Below, one piece after another: positions 36,003 to 43,882 of a DNA stretch of 64,000 nucleotides; position 1 is the first letter of the stretch; each line of letters opens with the position of its first letter. The translations under genes were made by a program, and so were the position numbers. The stretch spans positions 1 to 64,000 of the forward strand of contig VBEC01000020.1 in NCBI GenBank assembly GCA_005883615.1, read 5' to 3'. The notes below the pieces were generated by a model. That model was not told where the DNA came from and did not search any database. It saw nothing but the letters and a program-made list of their open reading frames with translations. Source of the DNA: Chloroflexota bacterium (GTDB lineage Bacteria; Chloroflexota; Limnocylindria; Limnocylindrales; CSP1-4).

Positions 36003-37322
36003 ATGCACGCCCGCGGTCCGGGAGATGGTCGCCCGGTCAAACTGGTTGCCATCGGCATCGGCAGCGTCATCTTCGGTGTCGAGCTCCTGCGCGACGTGTT
36101 CCGTGTCCCGGAGTTCCGTGGCGCCGAGCTATGGCTCGTCGATCTGGATCCGGGCGCCCTGGGTCGAATGGCGCGGTTGGCCGAGCGGTTGAATGAGGCC
36201 GCAGGCTGGGACGTTTCCGTTCACTCGACGCCCGACCGGACGGACGCCCTTCCCGATGCCGACTTCGTCGTCACGGCAGTCGCTATCGACCGACTGAGGA
36301 GCTGGCGGACCGACCATGAGCTCGCCCTGAAGCATGGCTTCGCGAGCGTCCTCTCGGAGAACGGCGGCCCGGGCGGGCTCTCGCACACGCTCCGCTCGGT
36401 CCCGCTCATGGTCGAGATCGCCCGGGACATCGAGCGGCTGGCACCTGCGGCCCTGTTGCTCAACTACACGAACCCCGCGAACCGGGTCTGCCTCGCAGTC
36501 AGCCGCCACACTACGGTCCAGACGATCGGCTTGTGCCACAGCGTGGCTGGCCAGATCGACGATTGCGCGCAGCTGCTCGGGCGGAACCGAGCGGACCTCG
36601 TCGTCCATGCAGCCGGCTCGAACCACTTCACCTGGTTCCTGTCGATCCGGGATGCCACGGACGGCACGGACCTCATGCCCGAATTCAAGCGACGCACGAT
36701 TGCATCTGATTCGACCGAACCGCTGGTCCGGCTGATCACCAAGCGCCTGGGCGTCCGTCCGGCGATCGGCGACGACCACATCGGCGAGTACCTGCCCTGG
36801 GCGGCCGAGGTCATCGGCACCAGCGGGTACGACTTCGACGGGCTCGCGGAGCGCGGTCGGCGAGCCTCCGAGATGCTCGAAGGGTGGGGTTCCGGCGAGG
36901 TGTCCGTCGCGCCTCTGCTCGCGGAGCCCTCCGAGGAGGCCAGCGTCGACCACAGCGCGGCGGAGATCATGGGCGACATGGTGGCAGGCCGGACGCGCCG
37001 GCGGCCTTCGTTCATCCTTCCCAACGACGGCCTGATCGACAATCTCCCCGCCGACTCGGTGATCGAGGCTCCAGGCCTCGTCGAAGACGGCCAGCCGATC
37101 GGAATCCCGGTCGGCGCGATGCCGGAGGCCGTCGCGTCGCTGGTCGGGCGCGAGCTCGCCATCCAGGACGTGGCCGTGGAGGCCGCGCTCGAGGGCTCCC
37201 GCGATCTGGCCCTACAGGCGCTCCTCCTGGATCCGGTCGTCAGCAGCGTCTACGCGGCGGAGGCATTCCTCGACGACGTACTCGATACGCACCGGGAGCA
37301 CCTGGCCCGATTCTGGTCGTGA
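36003..37322 (+). CDS. Glycoside hydrolase family 4 (NAD+- and Mn2+-dependent)
   Basis: Encodes 439 residues from the ATG at 36003. GH4 features: Rossmann start KLVAIGIGSVIFGVELLRDV, a Glu/Asn-rich block SENGGPGGLSHTLR, LNYTNPANRV, and the metal ligands Cys and His in IGLCHS and SNHFTWFL. These enzymes cleave glycosides by an oxidation-elimination mechanism and include alpha-glucosidases, alpha-galactosidases and glucuronidases. In the present context (UxuA, lactonase) an alpha-glucuronidase/galacturonidase-like role is possible but inferred. Divergent from the SMP30-uxuA-SDR operon. Confidence 0.9.
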   Translation: MHARGPGDGRPVKLVAIGIGSVIFGVELLRDVFRVPEFRGAELWLVDLDPGALGRMARLAERLNEAAGWDVSVHSTPDRTDALPDADFVVTAVAIDRLRSWRTDHELALKHGFASVLSENGGPGGLSHTLRSVPLMVEIARDIERLAPAALLLNYTNPANRVCLAVSRHTTVQTIGLCHSVAGQIDDCAQLLGRNRADLVVHAAGSNHFTWFLSIRDATDGTDLMPEFKRRTIASDSTEPLVRLITKRLGVRPAIGDDHIGEYLPWAAEVIGTSGYDFDGLAERGRRASEMLEGWGSGEVSVAPLLAEPSEEASVDHSAAEIMGDMVAGRTRRRPSFILPNDGLIDNLPADSVIEAPGLVEDGQPIGIPVGAMPEAVASLVGRELAIQDVAVEAALEGSRDLALQALLLDPVVSSVYAAEAFLDDVLDTHREHLARFWS

Positions 37323-37350
37323 CCCTGCGCCGGGCGAAGGCAGGAAAGGC

Positions 37351-38895
37351 CTAGTTCCAACCTGCCGTCGACCAGCTGTTGCCGGACCAGCTGTTGCCGG
37401 ACCACGACGAGCCGGACCAGCTGTTGCCGGACCAGCTGTTGCCCGACCAGCTGTTGCCGGACCAGGACGAACCAGACCAGCTGTTGCCCGACCAGCTGTT
37501 GCCGGACCACGAAGAGCCCGACCAGCTGTTGCCGGACCACGAAGATCCGCTCCACGTGCTTCCGTTCCAGACGCCGCCGGACCACGAGTTGCCAGCCGCT
37601 TCGAGGACGGCCATGCCCGCCGAGTTGAAAGGCATCCCGAAGATGTCACGCTCGCCGCTGAGCACCACGCCGTCCCGCGTAAGGTGATCCGAGCCGCGCG
37701 ATCCCTCGAGCGTTCCGGTGCCCGTCGCCGGAGCGGAGCCGGGGATGGCGCTGGGAAGCAGCGCCCCGAGCATCGAACCGAGCTGCAGTTCGCCCGAGCC
37801 CTCGCGGCCGGCACTGTAGATGAGGGGCAGGTCGAAGGCGTAGCTCATGAAAAGCTTTTTGACCTGGTCGGGGGTCGCGCTGGGGAACTTGTCGAGGATC
37901 AGAGCCGCGGCGCCAGACGCGATCGCAGCCGACTCGGAAGTCCCGCTGCCGCGCATGAAGCGGTCGTCGAGCAGCGTTACCCCGGCCCGGGTGTCGATGT
38001 ACGAGTTGGGCACGCGCAGGCCCTGGATGTGGACGCCGGGAGCGACGAAGTCGGGCTTTCGGGCCGAGCCGGTCTTGGCGGCGGCCGAGAAGTCCGGAAC
38101 CATGTCGTCGACCATCGAAGTGGTCCCCATCGAATCCGACGCACCGACCGCGATGATCCGTTTGTCATAGGCGGGATCGGCGAGCGCCGGCGAAGATCCC
38201 TTGGTCTGGTAGCCGCTGTTGCCGGCGGCCGCGATCACGACGATTCCGGCATCCCATGCCTGTTCGACGGCAAAGGCCAGGGGGTCGACGCCGTACCACT
38301 GCGTCGCGTTCGTCCCATACGACAGGTTGAGGACCCTGATGTTGAGGCCGTTGTCGTGGCGGTGCTGGATGACCCAGTTGATGGCTGCGATGATCTGCGA
38401 CACGTCGGCGCCGCCGTCGGCGGTGGCGACCTTCAGGCTGACGATTCGCGCGTCGGGCGCCATTCCCCGGTAGGCCGAGGCCGGCGCGTCGACGTAGGGA
38501 CTCGTGAGCGCGACGTCGCGACCGGCGATGAGGCCGGCCATGAAGGTCCCGTGACCGAAGGTGTCGAGATTCGTCAGGTTGTCGGCCTGGGACTCGAGCG
38601 ACAGGTCCGGGCCGTAGACCACCTTGCCCGGGCTGCTCAGTCCGGCGACCGGTGAGACCCCCGAATCGATCAAAGCGACGTCGACGCCCTTGCCGGTGTA
38701 GCCCGCCGCCCACCATGCCTGGGCACCCGAGGAGACCGTGGTGTTGAACATGGAATATGGGTCGGTCGCCGTGTCGTAGCCCGCCGCGGCGACGCTCGAG
38801 ACGCCGAATGTCGAGAGCAGCAGGGACACGCAGAGGACGACGCCGAGCCGGCGCGGACCCGTGATATCGAGACTCCAGCCGAACGTGGGGGTCAT
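37351..38895 (-). CDS. Secreted S8 subtilisin-like protease with Trp-rich tandem C-terminal tail
   Basis: Encodes 514 residues from the ATG at 38895; no strong ribosome binding site marks it, so the start is tentative. A signal peptide (RLGVVLCVSLLLSTFGVSSV, cut near AAA-G) precedes the protease domain. The triad is D77 (VALIDSG), H115 (FGHGTFMAG) and S320 (GSGTSESAA); oxyanion Asn226 sits in AAAGNSG. From about residue 440 the protein is a tandem array of SWSGNSWSGS-type units ending in AGWN. Upstream on the same strand lies a cyclic di-GMP-I riboswitch, so expression of this exported protease is likely tuned by c-di-GMP. Confidence 0.9.
   Translation of the reverse strand: MTPTFGWSLDITGPRRLGVVLCVSLLLSTFGVSSVAAAGYDTATDPYSMFNTTVSSGAQAWWAAGYTGKGVDVALIDSGVSPVAGLSSPGKVVYGPDLSLESQADNLTNLDTFGHGTFMAGLIAGRDVALTSPYVDAPASAYRGMAPDARIVSLKVATADGGADVSQIIAAINWVIQHRHDNGLNIRVLNLSYGTNATQWYGVDPLAFAVEQAWDAGIVVIAAAGNSGYQTKGSSPALADPAYDKRIIAVGASDSMGTTSMVDDMVPDFSAAAKTGSARKPDFVAPGVHIQGLRVPNSYIDTRAGVTLLDDRFMRGSGTSESAAIASGAAALILDKFPSATPDQVKKLFMSYAFDLPLIYSAGREGSGELQLGSMLGALLPSAIPGSAPATGTGTLEGSRGSDHLTRDGVVLSGERDIFGMPFNSAGMAVLEAAGNSWSGGVWNGSTWSGSSWSGNSWSGSSWSGNSWSGNSWSGSSWSGNSWSGNSWSGNSWSGSSWSGNSWSGNSWSTAGWN
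37370..37580. repeat. 15-bp-based tandem repeat encoding the WSG-rich tail
   Basis: Units of the form CCGGACCAGCTGTTG (plus strand) recur about a dozen times with small changes, encoding SWSGN/SWSGS on the minus strand. The near-identity at DNA level suggests copy-number change by slippage or recombination. Confidence 0.85.
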
Positions 38896-39029
38896 CGGAC
38901 GGGACTCATGGACCGAATGCCGTCCCAGGTCCATGCCCCTGGCTGCTGGCGCCCTTGCCTCAACTCGTCCGAGGCGATTCGTTTTGACTGCACCATCGAA
39001 GTCCACCTTCAGGAGGGCTTGGTGATGCG

Positions 39030-39120
39030 GCGCCTGGCAACCGGGCGGTCTTGCGGATCGTTGCCCGCGAGATCCCTGGCTTTGCGTCCCCGCCTCTCGG
39101 CGGGTTTGCTCTGTTTCAGA
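39030..39120 (-). ncRNA. Cyclic di-GMP-I (GEMM) riboswitch upstream of the subtilase gene
   Basis: On the minus strand the aptamer core reads GCAAACC at the 5' side, the P2 hairpin CCCGCC-GAGA-GGCGGG with a GNRA loop (39089-39104), then GACGCAAAGCC (39078-39088), a P3 arm with a GGGCAACGATCC receptor-like stretch, and the closing GGTTGCC (39036-39042). These are the defining conserved blocks of the GEMM-I class. It lies between the GGDEF-EAL gene and the subtilase, about 135 nt before the latter's ATG. I see no clear terminator, so control may act on translation; the expression platform is not resolved. Confidence 0.88.
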
Positions 39121-39244
39121 CCGGATCCTGCGACAGTTCAGTGCTGCCGCCGGATCGAACGCTATGACCTCAGGTGCGGGACCCCAATAGCGCCAAAGTA
39201 CTGGCCGGTGCGTCGCCGCATAGCCCGTTCGTCGAGCGCCCCGA

Positions 39245-41956
39245 TCAGCGAAGCCCGATGGCCTCGGCGGGGGAGGGCAGCAGGGCGACGCCGCGCTGCG
39301 CGAAGAGGCGCTCGAGCTCGTCCGCGGCCAGAGGCCGTGCAAGGTAGTAGCCCTGCGCCCGGTCGCAGCCCAATTTCCGAAGACGTTCCAGCTGGAAGGC
39401 TTCCTCGACGCCTTCCGCGATGACCGTCAGGCGCAGCGCCCGGCCCATCGATACTACGGCACTTGCCAGCTCCCAGCTGTCGGCATCGGAATCGTCCACG
39501 GCCACGAAGTCGCGGGCGATCTTGATCGCGGTGGCTGGGAAGCGCTGCAGATAGCTCAGCGATGAATAGCCGGTCCCGAAGTCATCGACCGCAACTCCCG
39601 CCCCCAGGTCGCGCAACACCTGGAGCTTGACGATCGCGTCGTCGACGTTCTGCAACAGGGTCGTCTCGGTCACCTCGAGCACGACCTTCCCAGGATCTAT
39701 CCCGGACGAGTCGATGACGGCCGCCACCTGATCGACGAAGTCTGGCTGTTCCAGCTGCCGGGCAGCGACGTTCACACTGATCTCGAGGCCCCGCAGCTTC
39801 GGCCCGCGATCGTGCCACTCCATGGCCTGTCGGAAAGAGCGGTCGAGGACCCACCGGCCGATGTCCAGGATCAGGTCGCTTTGCTCGGCCACAGCGATGA
39901 ATTCGCCGGGCCAGATGATGCCGCGCGTGGGGTGCTCCCAGCGCAGGAGGGATTCGAGCCCGGTTATCTGGCCCGAGGCGATGTCGACGATGGGCTGGTA
40001 ATGGAGGACGAACTCGTTGGCGGTGACCGCGCGCTGGAGCGAGGCTGTCAGGGTGTGGCGCGCGACCACCGCAGTGGCCATCTCCGGCTCGAAGAACGCA
40101 ATCCGGTTCTTGCCTCGCGCCTTGGCCGAATACATCGCGACGTCGGCGTTGCGCAGCAACTCGTCGGCAGATCCCGCGCCGGGATGACCGGTTGCGACGC
40201 CGATACTGACACGCGCGTTCGCGACCGCTCCATCGGACGGGGAGCCGGAATCGAACGCTCCGATCAAGCGCTCGGCGACGCGCCTGGCGACGGGCAGCTC
40301 CGGCGTATCCCAGAGCAGGACGGCGAACTCGTCGCCGCCGATCCGGGCAGCCAGGTCACCCGCGCGGAGGGTCGCCTGGATGCGCTCGCCCACTGCAGCC
40401 AGGAGAGCATCACCCGCGGCATGGCCGAGGGTGTCGTTGACGATCTTGAAGTCGTCCAGATCGAGGAACAGAACGACCGGCACCAGGCCCGACGCGTCCG
40501 CCGACTCGAGTCGCTGCGCGACACTCTGGGCGAAGAACGCGCGGTTGGCCAGGCCTGTCAGCGCGTCGTGATAGGCCTTGTGCTGGAGCTCCTCCTTGAG
40601 CCTCGACAGCGAGCTGAGCGACTGCTCCAGCTGGCCGTTCTCCAGGGCAACTGCGGTATGGCTGGCCAGCGTTTCGAACAGCTTCAGGTCGTCACTGTCG
40701 AAGGGACTGAGCTCGCTCAGCCGATTGGCGACGACCATGACCCCCACCAGGCGGGACTCGCCAACGAGCGGTGCGTAGATCGCATTCCTGAAGCGCCCCC
40801 CGCTGGCCGGCCCGCGTATTGGATCTTCGCGGGGAACGAGGAGGGCCCTGCGTTCGGCCACGCACTCCACGAGACGGTCGTCGGCGAGGACCGTCCCCAC
40901 CGGCTGCATCATCGTCACGGCCTCGCCCGGCCCGACGGCGGTCCTCAGAACTTCCGCGCCTTCCTCCTGGGGAAGCAGCGAGACCTCCGCCACCTCCGCC
41001 CGGAACATCCGGCGGGCATGATCGAGCAACGACACCAGCGCCCGGTCGATCTCCGGGCTGCGCTGCAGGATGCGGGTCGACTCGTAGAGCATCTCGAGGC
41101 CTTCGTGCTGCTGGCGCTCGGAGAGGTAGGCCCGATATGCCACGAAGACGGCCGCGATCGGGACGGCGAACAGAAGGGCCGCAGCCGGCTCGACGAAGAG
41201 GACGGTGATCACGAGCAGGGCCAGGCTCGTATTGGTGAGGGACACGACCCCACCCATCATGAGCATGCGCGGAATCCGGCCGGCTTGTGCCACCCCCTCC
41301 GCCAGGGAGATCGCGGCGGTGACCGCGAAAACGCCGACAAGGTTCTCGGCAGACGTCGCGATGAAGGCCGTTCCCCAGGCATGCGGACCGAAGCGGACGG
41401 CTGTGTCGTCCAGAACGTGGACGATGCCGAGCGTGACCACCGAGCAAAGCAGGAACTGGGCCAGGTTGAAGGCCAGCTTGACCGATCGCTGGCGGCGACT
41501 GAAGACAAGTGCCAGGCCCGCTCCGCCGAGCCGCGCCACGATGTACTGGGCGGGGCTCAGAAAAAAGATGCTGTAGACGACCGGTATCTCGCTCATCGAG
41601 AAGGAGTGAGCACTGCGCCCGATGTGCAGGTGGATCACCTTCGCTTCAGCCACGTAGAAGAGGATCGCAAGCAGGTACCACGGCAGAGCCAGCGGCGCCT
41701 CGAAGAGGCTCCCGGTTCCGAGCTCCAATGCCGCCAGGCCCGCCGCAATTCCAACGAGGACGAAGGTCAGCAGCCACACTCGAGTTTTGCCCGTCGTCGA
41801 GGCCACCAGCCTCCAGGCGGGGCTGCGGCGCGCTGCCTGACTCAATCGGCCGGTCAGGCTTGGCCGGCGCTGACCAGCCTGCTCCGGGCGCCGCCGTAGG
41901 CGGGGTGTGTCGACATGCGCCGGCAGCGTCGGCAGCGTCGGCGGCCTATGAGCCAC
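39245..41956 (-). CDS. Membrane GAF-GGDEF-EAL protein (c-di-GMP turnover)
   Basis: Encodes 903 residues. About eight hydrophobic segments between residues 58 and 275 form a membrane sensor region. A GAF-like domain follows (ALVSLLDHARRMFRAEVAEV ... VGVMVVANRLSELSPFDS). The diguanylate cyclase domain begins at AYHDALTGLANRAFF and has an intact active site (IGGDEFAVLL). The EAL domain has GLESLLRWEHP (E kept, A replaced by S), DDFGTGYSSLSYL and AEGVEE. Both catalytic sites look complete, so it may make, degrade or switch c-di-GMP. The next gene downstream on the same strand is under a c-di-GMP riboswitch. Confidence 0.93.
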   Translation of the reverse strand: MAHRPPTLPTLPAHVDTPRLRRRPEQAGQRRPSLTGRLSQAARRSPAWRLVASTTGKTRVWLLTFVLVGIAAGLAALELGTGSLFEAPLALPWYLLAILFYVAEAKVIHLHIGRSAHSFSMSEIPVVYSIFFLSPAQYIVARLGGAGLALVFSRRQRSVKLAFNLAQFLLCSVVTLGIVHVLDDTAVRFGPHAWGTAFIATSAENLVGVFAVTAAISLAEGVAQAGRIPRMLMMGGVVSLTNTSLALLVITVLFVEPAAALLFAVPIAAVFVAYRAYLSERQQHEGLEMLYESTRILQRSPEIDRALVSLLDHARRMFRAEVAEVSLLPQEEGAEVLRTAVGPGEAVTMMQPVGTVLADDRLVECVAERRALLVPREDPIRGPASGGRFRNAIYAPLVGESRLVGVMVVANRLSELSPFDSDDLKLFETLASHTAVALENGQLEQSLSSLSRLKEELQHKAYHDALTGLANRAFFAQSVAQRLESADASGLVPVVLFLDLDDFKIVNDTLGHAAGDALLAAVGERIQATLRAGDLAARIGGDEFAVLLWDTPELPVARRVAERLIGAFDSGSPSDGAVANARVSIGVATGHPGAGSADELLRNADVAMYSAKARGKNRIAFFEPEMATAVVARHTLTASLQRAVTANEFVLHYQPIVDIASGQITGLESLLRWEHPTRGIIWPGEFIAVAEQSDLILDIGRWVLDRSFRQAMEWHDRGPKLRGLEISVNVAARQLEQPDFVDQVAAVIDSSGIDPGKVVLEVTETTLLQNVDDAIVKLQVLRDLGAGVAVDDFGTGYSSLSYLQRFPATAIKIARDFVAVDDSDADSWELASAVVSMGRALRLTVIAEGVEEAFQLERLRKLGCDRAQGYYLARPLAADELERLFAQRGVALLPSPAEAIGLR

Positions 41957-42085
41957 GTCTGGTGTCGCCTCTCGCTGATGTCGATCGCGAGCGCGGTCGA
42001 GGGAACGCGACGGATCGCGGCAACGGTGCAGCCAGTTGCGTCAGGGCACCATGGCTCGATAGTGCCAGACCTCGCGGGAACATCG

Positions 42086-42107
42086 CCGCCGGCCTCCCAG
42101 CCGGCGG
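42086..42107 (-). terminator. 8-bp perfect hairpin downstream of plsY
   Basis: CCGCCGGC-TGGGAG-GCCGGCGG on the minus strand, 55 bp after the plsY stop. No T-run follows. The remaining roughly 200 bp between plsY and the GGDEF-EAL gene hold nothing else I recognise. Confidence 0.4.
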
Positions 42108-42161
42108 TCTCGAAGTGGGCGTTGCAGGCTGCTTCGCGGGCCACGGCGGTTCGGGCCGTCT

Positions 42162-42782
42162 TCAGGTCTTCTGGTCGATCGTCCGCTCGCGTCCCGCCAT
42201 GAGCCGCTCGATATTGTCGAAATGGAAGAGCCAGATCAGGACAGGACCTCCGACGGCGTAGATGAGGTGCGCTGGCGACAGGCCCTGGATGACGATGATC
42301 GCCACCAGGATCGCGCCGGAGATGGCCGAGCTGATCAGGGAGCCCAGGGACGAGTAGCGTGTCAACTGGATGATCCCGAAGAAGATCGGGATGATGACGA
42401 GCGCCACCAACGGCCACAACACGAGCAGGGCCCCGAAGGCCGGCGACACGCCGCGACCGCCCTGGAAGCCGATGTAGACAGAGCGGCTGTGTCCGATGAT
42501 CGCGGCCAGGACCGCCAGTCCCTGGACGGCAGTACCGGCGCCGAGCACGATCGGGATTCCAACCGCGACGCAGCCTTTCAGAAGGTCCAGGACGGCGGCG
42601 GCGGCGGCAACGCGGGGGCCGAGGACTCGCAGGACGTTGGCTCCGCCGGTCCGGCCGCTGCCCAGGGTACGGGGATCCGGTCCGCCGACGACGCGCGCGA
42701 TCACGACACCCCACGGGATCGCCCCAACGAGGTAGGCGGCAACGATCGAGACAGCGCCGATGAGGAGAGCGCCCGTGTCCAT
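42162..42782 (-). CDS. plsY: Acyl-phosphate:glycerol-3-phosphate acyltransferase PlsY
   Basis: Encodes 206 residues with five or six membrane helices. The PlsY loop motifs are present in slightly altered form: GSGRTGGANVLRVLG (usually GSGNIGATN) and GHSRSVYIGFQGGRGVSPAFG (usually HxxPxFxxFxGGKGVAT). It transfers an acyl group from acyl-phosphate to glycerol-3-phosphate, the first step of phospholipid synthesis. It lies just beyond the glycerol cluster, which makes glycerol-3-phosphate. A TATACT box 9 nt before the ATG suggests its own leaderless promoter. Confidence 0.9.
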   Translation of the reverse strand: MDTGALLIGAVSIVAAYLVGAIPWGVVIARVVGGPDPRTLGSGRTGGANVLRVLGPRVAAAAAVLDLLKGCVAVGIPIVLGAGTAVQGLAVLAAIIGHSRSVYIGFQGGRGVSPAFGALLVLWPLVALVIIPIFFGIIQLTRYSSLGSLISSAISGAILVAIIVIQGLSPAHLIYAVGGPVLIWLFHFDNIERLMAGRERTIDQKT

Positions 42783-42791
42783 GCGCGCCGC

Positions 42792-42797
42792 AGTATA
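42792..42797 (-). promoter_or_regulatory. Putative -10 box of plsY
   Basis: TATACT on the minus strand, 9 nt before the plsY ATG, separating it from the panE end at 42836. Confidence 0.4.
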
Positions 42798-42835
42798 TCG
42801 ACGGGCCGGAGGCCCTCTCTGGCCGCGTGCCGGGC

Positions 42836-43882
42836 TCAGACCGGGCGGGTGACGTCCCCCTCAGGCGTGCTGAATTCCTGCGCAAGCCGATCGGGCCTGC
42901 CACGGAACCAGGCGCGCCGTTCGGGGTCGCGCGTACACTCCTCGACCAGCTCGGAGAGCCTCAAGTTGACAGGTGCGCGCCGCCCGACGAGGCGTGCAGC
43001 ACGGTCCACGGCACCGTTCAGCCAGCTGACCTCGGACGGGCCTCTTCCGGACTCGAGATGGCGCCGCAGCGAAGGGCTCTTGCCACCGCGGCCGCGGGCT
43101 ACCACACGAACCATGATCGGTCGCACCAGGGCGGCCGGCAGGCGGGACGCGACAGTCAGTAGCCTGACGTCGGCGCCCGGCAGCGCGACCGGCCGGAGCT
43201 CGAGCGCCCGCATCACCGCGAGGGCCTCGCGCAGGGCCCGTCGCTCGATCGCGAATACATCGGGATCGCGGTAGGCGACCTCGGGGTCGACGTCGAGGAG
43301 CGCGCTGGTTGCGTTGCCCAGCAGGTTCGCAAGCAGCTTCGACCAGCGCATCTCCTGGGCGTCCGACAGCGCCGCGGCACGCAGGCCGCCCGAACGAAAG
43401 GCAGCGACGAGCTCTCGAACCAGGCCATCACCCTCCCCTCGAACGCGGGCGAGCCCGAGCCCGCCGCGCGACAGGCGCCTGATCGTCCCTCGATCGGTCT
43501 CCAGGGAAGCCGTCAGGGAACCTGCGATGAGCCATGCGGCCGGCCGTTCGTCGACGATGAGGTCGTCCGCGCCGACCCCATTTTCGACCGCGAGCACGGT
43601 TGCAGCGGGCCAATGGGCGGCGGTTTCGAGCGCGCCGGGAAGGTCAGGCATCTTCACGGCGAAGAGCAGGATGTCGGGCATCCACGGGACGGCATCCACC
43701 GAGCCGGCGACCCCGACCTGGACATCCCGAACGTCGCCCGATGGCTCGCCAAGGGTCAACATCTCCTGCCGGAAGCCGGCCGTGCCCGAGCGTCGCAACA
43801 GGCAGACGGTTTCGCCTGCTTCGGCGAGGGTGGCTCCCAGAAAGGACCCGACGGCTCCCGCACCGATGACGAGGACGTTCAT
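42836..43882 (-). CDS. Ketopantoate reductase family protein (PanE/ApbA)
   Basis: Encodes 348 residues. The N-terminal Rossmann motif is VLVIGAGAVGSFLGATLAEAG, followed by LLFAVKMPDL, VENGVGADD and the C-terminal helical domain with EMRWSKLLANLLGNATSALL, in which the Lys and Asn of the family are conserved. PanE reduces 2-dehydropantoate with NADPH in pantothenate synthesis, but the family contains other 2-ketoacid reductases. Its ATG overlaps the glpC stop (ATGA), so it is the last gene of the glycerol operon; why is unclear. Confidence 0.85.
   Translation of the reverse strand: MNVLVIGAGAVGSFLGATLAEAGETVCLLRRSGTAGFRQEMLTLGEPSGDVRDVQVGVAGSVDAVPWMPDILLFAVKMPDLPGALETAAHWPAATVLAVENGVGADDLIVDERPAAWLIAGSLTASLETDRGTIRRLSRGGLGLARVRGEGDGLVRELVAAFRSGGLRAAALSDAQEMRWSKLLANLLGNATSALLDVDPEVAYRDPDVFAIERRALREALAVMRALELRPVALPGADVRLLTVASRLPAALVRPIMVRVVARGRGGKSPSLRRHLESGRGPSEVSWLNGAVDRAARLVGRRAPVNLRLSELVEECTRDPERRAWFRGRPDRLAQEFSTPEGDVTRPV

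Noticed and set aside
37370-37580. Short regularly spaced repeats as a possible CRISPR array
   Set aside because: Units are contiguous 15-bp blocks with no unique spacers and lie in frame within the subtilase gene.
41957-42161. Search for a second c-di-GMP riboswitch or RNA gene upstream of the GGDEF-EAL gene
   Set aside because: Only an 8-bp hairpin without a T-run was found; no GEMM core blocks.
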